Made by a program: the position numbers and the translations under genes. The notes beneath the pieces are model-generated. The model saw only the letters and a list, made by a program, of their open reading frames with translations, ran no database searches and was not told the origin of the DNA. A stretch of 38,637 nucleotides of DNA from JBDTMC01 sp039934475 (GTDB lineage: Bacteria; Acidobacteriota; Terriglobia; Bryobacterales; Bryobacteraceae). The stretch lies in contig JBDTMC010000011.1 in NCBI GenBank assembly GCA_039934475.1, forward strand, positions 1 to 38,637, in the 5' to 3' direction. Shown piece by piece: positions 33,000 to 38,637 of this stretch. Numbering within the stretch: position 1 is the first letter of the stretch; every line of letters starts with the position of its first letter.

Positions 33000-35620
33000 C
33001 CGCCTTTGAACCATTCCTGGCGGAGTTGCAGAAGCACGGTATCGTCGCCGGGTTGGATCGGCGGCTGCGTCTGGCACAGGCGCTAGATGCCTGGCAGGGC
33101 GAGTACCCGCCAGCAAGGTTGAAGACCCTGCTCTGCCCAATATTCGCAACGAGTAAGGAAGAGCAGGAGGTCTTCGGCGGAGTGTTTGACCGGAGTTTCC
33201 CGCGGTGGAAGGAAGGGCCGCCGGAAGCGGAGGTCCGCGGTGGACGCGATGATGCGGCGGAAGTGGACCGAGGCCGGGGCTTAGGAAGATGGCTAGCTGC
33301 AGCCGGTTTCGTCGTAGTTCTGCTGGCGCTCTCCGCGGCAGCCTGGAAATACCGGACGCCGGAACTGGCACCGCTTCCTCCGCCACGGCCTGTGGCCGCG
33401 CCCGCGTGGAGCCTGTTGAAACCGTATGCGGATATCGCTCCGAAAACACCACCGCGACCCCCGTGGCGGCCGCTGTCCCGAGTGGAAGTCACTTTTGAAA
33501 CCCCGGCATCGCTGTTTAGATGGTGGTGGACTCTCTTGCTGGCGCCACTTCTCCTGGTGGCGGGCGTGGAAGCCTGGGCTTGGCGCCGCAGGCGTGTCAT
33601 TCTCGAAAGTGCGGCTGGCAGGCCACCGGCCCCATCGTCATTCGGTCTGGTGAAGCGCGGGGTGCGCACGGCAGCCAGGGCCGGATTTGGCGCGGCGCTG
33701 CGGCGCCTCCGCCGCCCGGCCGCCGGTCCCCAACGTTTGAGCACTTCAAAGACCGTGCGCGAGACGATCCGGGCCAATGGATTCCCCGACCTTCGCTACG
33801 ATGCGGTGTTCCGCCGGCCGGAATACTTGGTTCTGATCGACCGGGCCTCCCCGCGAGACCATCAGGCGCAATTGTACGAGGAACTCGCGGAGGAACTGGA
33901 TCGCAAGGGGTTGCGCGTGGAGGTCTACCGGTACGCCGGTGATCCGAGGGTCTGCCGGAGTGTCAAGACGGGCCGGGCGGTCTACCTGGCCGATTTGTAC
34001 TATCGGACAGCAGACCACCGCTTGATTGTGTTTGGCGACGGGGAGCGACTGGTCTCAGAGGATGGGCAGTTGACCGTAGCCGGCGAGGTGGTGTCGGCCT
34101 GGCGGGAACGGGGGCTGTTGACCCCGGCCAGCGACAAGCATAGTTGGGGTGTGCGAGAGAAGCGCTTGAGCCGGCATTTTCGGCTCGCGGCCGCCTCAAC
34201 CGAAGAGCTCGCGAACTTAGTGGAGCGGTTCGACCCCGACCGCGCCGGCGACGACGGCCAGCGCTCCCAGTTCCCTGGTGATAACCGGGACTTGGAGCAC
34301 GCCACACCGGAGGAATTAAAGGCGGAACTTCGCGATCCCGGATTGTATCGCTGGCTGTGTGCGTGCGCGCTATATCCGCAATTGCAATGGGATGTGACGC
34401 TCCAACTTGGTGCGGAAATCGATCCCGCTCTTCTTTCTGAAGGCCACATTGAGAGGCTGACCCGGTTGCCCTGGTTCCGGCACGGGTGGATGCCTGTTGC
34501 CGTGCAGGAGAGGTTGGCGGATTCCCTCACCACCGACGAGCGCTTGCGGTTGCGGGAGGCAGTGTTGCGGCTGTTGGAAGTCTCACAGGAGGGAGGAGAC
34601 GAGATTCACCGTTTGGAAATTGCGATTCAGCGGTTGGATCTAAGACCGGCGGAGCGGCAGCAGGTGGAGAGCGATTCGACGGTGGCGAAGGTAGTGGAGC
34701 ATGTGGCCCAGGGGCGGGCTTTGATAGCGTCGCCGGCCCTTCAGCGAATGCTGTTTCCCCTCGGACTGCCGGAACTTGGATTGCGGCGGAGGATACGCCG
34801 GGCGGCGGCAGTCTTTGGTGTTGCGGTGGCGTTGGGTTTGGCCGGGGTGGCTGGTTGGCGGGCGAACGCACCTCGGGAGAGGTTGGTGGCCAGCGTGCGG
34901 CCGCCGCAACCGCCGCCAGAGGATTGGTTGCGGCAAGCGCCGTTGGTGCCGGCTTCCATCGTGAACCCAAAAGACGGCCTGACTTACATTCACGTCCCGG
35001 CGGGGAGTTTCGTAATGGGGTGTTCTCCGGGAGATCAGGAGTGCTTCGACGACGAGAAACCACCCCATCCAGTGACGATCACCAAGGGGTTTTACATCGG
35101 TGAAACCGAGGTCACCCAACAGGCATATCGCCGCGTGACTTCAAAAGCACCGAGTAATTTCAAAGGAGACCAATTACCGGTCGAGCAGGTGAGTTGGGAT
35201 GACGCCAAGAGCTATTGTGAGACAGTTGGTCTCCGGTTGCCAACTGAGGCGGAATGGGAGTACGCGGCTCGGGCGGGTGCGACTGGAGCCCAGTATGGCA
35301 AGCTTGGCGACGTTGCTTGGTACGACGGTAACAGCGACAGCAAAACTCACCCGGTGAAGGGGAAAGCAGCGAATGAATGGGGTCTCTATGACATGTTGGG
35401 GAACGTGTCGGAATGGGTGGAGGATTGGTACGGCGAAACGTACTACAAGAACTCTCCGGTAACTGACCCAGGTGGCCCGCCCTCAGGAACACAACGCGGT
35501 CTGCGCGGCGGCTCCTGGAGCCTCTATCCACGGTTCGTGCGCGTCTCGGGCCGTGGCAGGGTCGTGCCGGCGCTCCGGGGCGTCAGTATCGGTTTCCGGT
35601 GTGCCGGGGAATTACGTTAA
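32996..35620 (+). CDS. DGR target 1: membrane protein with vWA-like region and variable C-terminal FGE-sulfatase/C-type-lectin-fold domain
   Basis: 874 aa from TTG 32996, overlapping the AAA+ gene by 4 bp (TTGA). Two transmembrane helices at ~98-117 and ~175-196 enclose a Pro-rich loop. Residues ~277-390 look like a degenerate vWA fold (YLVLIDRASPRDHQAQLYEE). A third hydrophobic helix lies near 604-622 (AAVFGVAVALGLAGVAGW). Residues ~656-874 are an FGE-sulfatase domain (YIHVPAGSFVMGCSPGDQEC, LPTEAEWEYAARAG, GLYDMLGNVSEWVEDWYGET). The last ~40 residues are VR1, between the RGGSW and GFRCAG motifs that frame the variable loop in DGR lectin-fold targets. The FGE catalytic Cys pair after GGS is missing, so it is a binding scaffold. 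Confidence 0.9.
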   Translation: MTAFEPFLAELQKHGIVAGLDRRLRLAQALDAWQGEYPPARLKTLLCPIFATSKEEQEVFGGVFDRSFPRWKEGPPEAEVRGGRDDAAEVDRGRGLGRWLAAAGFVVVLLALSAAAWKYRTPELAPLPPPRPVAAPAWSLLKPYADIAPKTPPRPPWRPLSRVEVTFETPASLFRWWWTLLLAPLLLVAGVEAWAWRRRRVILESAAGRPPAPSSFGLVKRGVRTAARAGFGAALRRLRRPAAGPQRLSTSKTVRETIRANGFPDLRYDAVFRRPEYLVLIDRASPRDHQAQLYEELAEELDRKGLRVEVYRYAGDPRVCRSVKTGRAVYLADLYYRTADHRLIVFGDGERLVSEDGQLTVAGEVVSAWRERGLLTPASDKHSWGVREKRLSRHFRLAAASTEELANLVERFDPDRAGDDGQRSQFPGDNRDLEHATPEELKAELRDPGLYRWLCACALYPQLQWDVTLQLGAEIDPALLSEGHIERLTRLPWFRHGWMPVAVQERLADSLTTDERLRLREAVLRLLEVSQEGGDEIHRLEIAIQRLDLRPAERQQVESDSTVAKVVEHVAQGRALIASPALQRMLFPLGLPELGLRRRIRRAAAVFGVAVALGLAGVAGWRANAPRERLVASVRPPQPPPEDWLRQAPLVPASIVNPKDGLTYIHVPAGSFVMGCSPGDQECFDDEKPPHPVTITKGFYIGETEVTQQAYRRVTSKAPSNFKGDQLPVEQVSWDDAKSYCETVGLRLPTEAEWEYAARAGATGAQYGKLGDVAWYDGNSDSKTHPVKGKAANEWGLYDMLGNVSEWVEDWYGETYYKNSPVTDPGGPPSGTQRGLRGGSWSLYPRFVRVSGRGRVVPALRGVSIGFRCAGELR
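35497..35610 (+). repeat. DGR variable repeat VR1
   Basis: 114 bp, aligned without gaps to the template repeat at 37114-37227. 23 bases differ, and every one is an adenine in the template. The 3' 24 bp (35587-35610) are identical to the template and would serve as the initiation-of-mutagenic-homology segment; the 5' 22 bp are also identical. Encodes residues 834-871 of target 1. Confidence 0.96.
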
Positions 35621-35676
35621 GCGTTTAGAGTTTTCCGTTTAACGGGGGATTCCAAAGGGGGCTTGTCCCCCTTTGG
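35611..35676 (+). promoter_or_regulatory. Post-VR1 cassette ending in a hairpin
   Basis: About 66 bp following VR1, nearly identical to the sequence after VR2. It ends in a perfect 10-bp stem with a 5-nt loop (35652-35661 pairing with 35667-35676). No T-run follows. In the Bordetella phage DGR a hairpin/cruciform downstream of the VR aids target recognition, and this element is a candidate for the same role; it begins 41 bp after the VR. Confidence 0.75.
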
Positions 35677-35705
35677 TCCGGATTCTCTGGCATATCCTGA
35701 TAGCC

Positions 35706-36062
35706 ATGACCGATCTGGCTGTGGTTGTTCAAAAGGCATACGATTGGAATCTCTGGATTCTGCCGAAGGTGGAGAAGTTCTCCAAGGCGTACCGGTTCTC
35801 ACTGGGTGAGAAGCTCATTGTGGCTTCCATGGACTTGCTCATGAACTTAGTGGACGCCAGTTATCAGAACAAGAACGCGGCGGCGTTGGGGGCGGCGATT
35901 CGCAACGTGAACCGGATCCGGTTCCTCGTCCGGCTCTCCAAAGATTTGCGCCTGATCAATCTCGATTCCTATGAGTTCGCCTCCCTCGGTCTCGACGAGG
36001 TGGGGCGAATGGCCGGCGGGTGGCTGAAGAGCACCAGGAGGCGTGATGAAGAGGGCGGGTAA
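35706..36062 (+). CDS. avd: DGR accessory variability determinant (Avd)
   Basis: 118 aa, all-helical and basic at the ends. It matches the four-helix-bundle Avd/S23-like family: QKAYDWNLWILPKVEKFSKA, YRFSLGEKLIVASMDLLMNL, AIRNVNRIRFLVRLSKDLRL. In known DGRs Avd pentamers bind the reverse transcriptase and the template RNA and are needed for mutagenic cDNA synthesis. It lies between target 1 and the reverse transcriptase and overlaps the latter by 17 bp. No strong ribosome binding site is seen at ATG 35706. Confidence 0.9.
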   Translation: MTDLAVVVQKAYDWNLWILPKVEKFSKAYRFSLGEKLIVASMDLLMNLVDASYQNKNAAALGAAIRNVNRIRFLVRLSKDLRLINLDSYEFASLGLDEVGRMAGGWLKSTRRRDEEGG

Positions 36063-37173
36063 TCTTTGGCCGGATGTCGTAAGCTGGCGGAACCTGCTCG
36101 AATCCGCGCTCGCTGCCGCGCGTGGGAAACGGCGGCGTCCGGACGTGGCGCAGTTTCTGCTTCATCTGGAGCCGAACGTATGCGCCCTCCAGCGGGAGTT
36201 GGAAGGTGGCAGCTACCAGCCGGGCGGTTACCGCACGTTCTGGATTCGCGATCCGAAGCCGCGAATGATTTCGGCGGCCTCGTTTCGCGACCGCGTCGTA
36301 CACCACGCCCTCACGCGAGTGCTGGAGGCGGTCTTCGAGCCACGGTTCACCTCACGTTCGTTCGCATCGCGAAAGGGCTATGGTCAGCACCAGGCATTAG
36401 AAATGGCGCGACGGGCCTGCGGGCGCCATACGTACGTGCTGAAGTGCGATGTAAAGAAATACTTCCCCTCGCTTGATCACGGGATTCTAATGGGCTTGCT
36501 TGGCCGTGCGGTCAAATGCCCCCGCACTTTGGCATTGGCGGCGCGCATTGTGGATGCTTCGAATCCGCAAGAAGACGCGGCGGCTTACTTTCCCGAGGAC
36601 ACTCTCTTTACTCCGTTCGAGAGGCGGCGCGGTCTGCCCATCGGAAATCAGACTTCGCAATTCTTCTCCAACGTCTATCTGAATCCCCTGGACCACTTCG
36701 TCATGCGCGAGTTGCAGCCGCCATTGTATTTGCGCTACGTCGACGACTTCGTCTTATTCGGCAATAACAAAGACGATCTGGGCGCCATGCGGAACCGGAT
36801 TGTTGAGTACCTGGCCGGCCTGCGGTTACGGTTGCATGAGGGCAAGAGCCGCGTCTACCGGTGCGAAGATGGGTTGCGCTTTCTGGGCTGGCGGCTGTTT
36901 CCGGGCCGGGCACGGTTGCCTCGGCCTCATGTCGTCGCGGTGCGGCGGCGGCTACGGGCGATGGAAATCGGATATCAGGCGGGGTTGCTCGGATTTGAGG
37001 ACGTACGCGCGCGAGTGCAGGCTTGGATCGGACACGCGGCGTTCGGCGACACATGGAGGCTCAGGCAGGCGCTGTTCCACTCGTTTATCCTAATGCCAGC
37101 GGATCGCGGCCGTCGGTCTGCGCGGCGGCTCCTGGAACAACAATCCACAGAACGTGCGCGTCTCGAACCGTAA
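36046..37173 (+). CDS. DGR reverse transcriptase
   Basis: 375 aa from ATG 36046 (AGGAGG upstream). Copies the template RNA with adenine-specific errors. Fingers/palm motifs: KPRMISAASFRDRVVHHAL, catalytic Asp in CDVKKYF (D135), LPIGNQTSQFFSNVYLNPLD (the TSQ signature that distinguishes DGR enzymes from other reverse transcriptases), YVDDFVLFG (D233-D234), and FLGWRLFPGRARL. Group II intron maturase domains are absent. From residue 357 the C-terminus (RSARRLLEQQSTERARLEP) is encoded inside the template repeat, in a different frame from the one used in the targets. Confidence 0.96.
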   Translation: MKRAGNLWPDVVSWRNLLESALAAARGKRRRPDVAQFLLHLEPNVCALQRELEGGSYQPGGYRTFWIRDPKPRMISAASFRDRVVHHALTRVLEAVFEPRFTSRSFASRKGYGQHQALEMARRACGRHTYVLKCDVKKYFPSLDHGILMGLLGRAVKCPRTLALAARIVDASNPQEDAAAYFPEDTLFTPFERRRGLPIGNQTSQFFSNVYLNPLDHFVMRELQPPLYLRYVDDFVLFGNNKDDLGAMRNRIVEYLAGLRLRLHEGKSRVYRCEDGLRFLGWRLFPGRARLPRPHVVAVRRRLRAMEIGYQAGLLGFEDVRARVQAWIGHAAFGDTWRLRQALFHSFILMPADRGRRSARRLLEQQSTERARLEP

Positions 37174-37227
37174 CAGGAACGAGCCAACGAACCGGAACAA
37201 CAATATCGGTTTCCGGTGTGCCGGGGA
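37114..37227 (+). repeat. DGR template repeat (TR)
   Basis: 114-bp template for VR1 and VR2. It holds 30 adenines, all between 37136 and 37227, and in the target frame it contains 11 AAY codons (three at 37136-37144, single ones at 37151, 37166, 37172, 37178 and 37190, three at 37196-37204). AAY codons cannot turn into stops when adenines are changed. The first 60 bp are also the end of the reverse transcriptase gene, whose stop is at 37171-37173. The last 24 bp are identical in both VRs. Confidence 0.96.
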
Positions 37228-37441
37228 TGGGAAGCGGGCGTCGCGCCCGTTTGGCGCGCCGTCTTGGGCCAGCGCCGGGATCTTCATGGAGATTCCGGGC
37301 GTGCTACCTTCACTTCCGGGCCGCTATCCCGACGTCGGAGCAGCCGGCGTCAAACAACAACCGCGCCCGGGCCTTCTGGTAGCCGAGCAGGCGAACGTCA
37401 GCCCGGGTCGTGTGGGAGAATAACTTACTGAATCCGCACAC
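37228..37441 (+). ncRNA. Probable 3' part of the DGR template RNA; no gene
   Basis: A 214-bp stretch without a credible gene between TR and the second target. It has a perfect hairpin CGGGCG-TCG-CGCCCG at 37235-37249, 8 bp after TR. In studied DGRs the RNA flanking TR is required for self-primed cDNA synthesis, so this region is the likely equivalent. It must also hold the translation start region of the next gene. Confidence 0.5.
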
Positions 37442-38527
37442 ATGAGCGATATCTTCATCAGTTACGCCCGAAAGGACCGGGACCGCGCGCGCCGGTTAGT
37501 CGAGGTGTTTGAAGCGGAAGGATGGAGCGTCTGGTGGGACCATACGCTGCTTGCCGGCGAGCAATGGAGCGACGTGATTGAAGAGGCGCTGGACGCGGCG
37601 TCGTGCGTAGTTGTCTTGTGGTCGGCCGAGTCAAAGAAGTCGCATTGGGTGAAGACGGAGGCGAGAGAAGGGTTCAAGCGGCGCGTGCTTGCGCCGGCAC
37701 GGCTCGATGATGAGGAACCCCCACTGGAGTTTCGCGCCCTCCATACCGCGGATCTGACGGGTTGGGCCGCCACGGAAGTGGACCGGCTGCGGATTTCGGT
37801 CGCCCGGTTCCTTGGAAAAGCCCCACGAGTAGTACCAGCCGCGATCCGGACGGTTGGAACCACGCGCGTGCATTCGCTGGATGGGCTCACCTATGTGTGG
37901 ATCCCTCCAGGCAAGTTCGTGATGGGGTGCTCGCCGGGGGATACCGAGTGTTCTGAAAATGAAAAGCCGGCCCACGAGGTGACCATCAGCAAAGGCTTCT
38001 GGATCGGGCAGACTCCCGTAACGCAGGCGGCGTTTGAGCGGGTGATGGGCAACAATCCCAGTAAGTTTCATGGGGCCGACCTGCCGGTGGACAGTGTTTC
38101 CTGGGGCGATGCCTTAGTGTATGCCGATAAAGTGGGACTGCGGCTACCAACTGAGGCGCAATGGGAGTACGCGGCTCGGGCGGGTACAACCGGAGCGCGG
38201 TACGGGGCAATTGACGACGTTGCTTGGTACTCCGGGAACAGCGATGGCAAAACACATCCAGTGAAAGGGAAGGCGGCGAACGCGTGGGGGCTGTACGACA
38301 CTCTTGGGAACGTGTCGGAATGGGTGGGGGATTGGTATGAAGAAACGTATTACAAGAACTCTCCGCTAGCTGACCCAGGTGGACCGCCCTCAGGAGCAAG
38401 GCGTGGTCTGCGCGGCGGCTCCTGGTTCAGCAATCCACGGAGCGTGCGCGTCTCGTACCGTGGCAGGTTCGAACCGGCGGACCGGGACAGCGGTATCGGT
38501 TTCCGGTGTGCCGGGGAATTACCTTAA
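37442..38527 (+). CDS. DGR target 2: TIR domain fused to variable FGE-sulfatase/C-type-lectin-fold domain
   Basis: 361 aa, soluble. Residues 1-~125 are a TIR domain: MSDIFISYARKDRDRARRLV, EGWSVWWDHTLLAGEQWSDV, VVVLWSAESKKSHWVKTEAR, with E73 at the catalytic-glutamate position. After a short linker, residues ~145-361 are an FGE-sulfatase domain (LTYVWIPPGKFVMGCSPGDT, LPTEAQWEYAARAG, GLYDTLGNVSEWVGDWYEET) closely related to target 1. Residues 322-359 are VR2. FGE active-site cysteines are missing. The simplest reading is a diversified recognition domain joined directly to an NAD+-consuming or signalling TIR domain. No good ribosome binding site is seen before ATG 37442. Confidence 0.92.
   Translation: MSDIFISYARKDRDRARRLVEVFEAEGWSVWWDHTLLAGEQWSDVIEEALDAASCVVVLWSAESKKSHWVKTEAREGFKRRVLAPARLDDEEPPLEFRALHTADLTGWAATEVDRLRISVARFLGKAPRVVPAAIRTVGTTRVHSLDGLTYVWIPPGKFVMGCSPGDTECSENEKPAHEVTISKGFWIGQTPVTQAAFERVMGNNPSKFHGADLPVDSVSWGDALVYADKVGLRLPTEAQWEYAARAGTTGARYGAIDDVAWYSGNSDGKTHPVKGKAANAWGLYDTLGNVSEWVGDWYEETYYKNSPLADPGGPPSGARRGLRGGSWFSNPRSVRVSYRGRFEPADRDSGIGFRCAGELP
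38404..38517 (+). repeat. DGR variable repeat VR2
   Basis: Aligned without gaps to the template repeat. 17 differences are at template adenines; one is a G-to-A change (template 37183, here 38473) and one is the very first base. The 3' 24 bp (38494-38517) match the template exactly. Encodes residues 322-359 of target 2. Confidence 0.95.
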
Positions 38528-38583
38528 GCGTTTAGTGTTTTCCGTTTAACGGGGGGATTTCAAAGGGGGCTCGTCCCCCTTTG
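38518..38583 (+). promoter_or_regulatory. Post-VR2 cassette ending in a hairpin
   Basis: Near-copy of 35611-35676, ending in a 9-bp perfect stem with a 5-nt loop (38561-38569 pairing with 38575-38583). The two loops differ by one base (CTTGT against CTCGT), while the stems are retained. The last ~54 bp of the window hold nothing recognisable. Confidence 0.72.
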
Positions 38584-38637
38584 GGCGACGATTTTGAACA
38601 ATCGTCCTCGATCAATGATCACTTCGGGCCCAGCACG

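Noticed and set aside
35652..35676. Simple Rho-independent terminator after target 1
   Set aside because: The stem is strong but has no following T-run, it is preserved with its 40-bp lead-in after both VRs, and Avd begins only 29 bp later. A DGR target element is preferred, though partial termination cannot be excluded.
36046..37173. Group II intron or retron reverse transcriptase
   Set aside because: No maturase/X domain and no intron RNA boundaries. The TSQ signature, Avd neighbour and TR/VR pairs show a DGR enzyme.
1..38637. CRISPR arrays, tRNA or rRNA genes, transposases
   Set aside because: None seen: no regularly spaced repeats, no cloverleaf-like segment recognised by eye, no transposase motifs. 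Small tRNAs could be missed without a scan.

Overview
The window most likely comes from a soil Acidobacterium of the Solibacter/Bryobacter type. The evidence is two very long Oar-like TonB-dependent receptors with an N-terminal carboxypeptidase-regulatory-like domain, high-GC coding, a DUF177-rpmF-plsX ribosomal/lipid operon and an uncommon bacterial microcompartment (BMC) locus. This placement comes from gene content only; there is no rRNA here.

Layout. (1) 1-9.6 kb: two paralogous TonB-dependent receptors on opposite strands flank a sigma-70-family factor and its zinc-finger anti-sigma partner. (2) 9.6-15.4 kb: a minus-strand run of DUF177/YceD, L32, PlsX, DsbD-like thiol:disulfide interchange protein and an M28 peptidase, followed by a membrane protein. 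(3) 16-18.1 kb: a penicillin-amidase-family Ntn hydrolase. (4) 18.1-20.1 kb: a small island with a HigB/HigA-like toxin-antitoxin pair, a DUF3467 protein and gene remnants. It is bounded by a 92-bp duplication of the amidase 3' end. (5) 20.2-24.6 kb: a compact BMC operon (tandem-domain shell protein, hexamer, three pentamers, acylating aldehyde dehydrogenase, class II aldolase). It looks like a sugar-phosphate/aldehyde compartment. (6) 24.6-27.7 kb: a receiver-flavoprotein fusion and a cNMP-binding histidine kinase. (7) 27.8-30.4 kb: a second toxin-antitoxin pair, a methyltransferase and an AraC regulator with an apparent N-terminal frameshift.

(8) 30.5-38.6 kb is the most interesting region: a diversity-generating retroelement (DGR) built into a TIR/AAA+ conflict module. 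Order: TIR-iSTAND-like protein, MoxR-type AAA+ ATPase, membrane protein with a C-terminal FGE-sulfatase/C-type-lectin-fold domain (target 1, with variable repeat VR1), Avd, DGR reverse transcriptase, template repeat (TR), and a second target (VR2) that fuses TIR directly to the same FGE-like fold. TR and both VRs align over 114 bp without gaps. VR1 differs from TR at 23 sites, all adenines in TR. VR2 differs at 17 TR adenines plus one internal G-to-A site and one edge base. The TR lies partly inside the 3' end of the reverse transcriptase gene. Both VRs are followed by the same ~66-bp cassette ending in a strong hairpin. The inference is that the retroelement diversifies the sensing surface of a TIR-based immune or self/non-self recognition system through two outputs: one membrane-anchored and AAA+-associated, one a direct TIR fusion.
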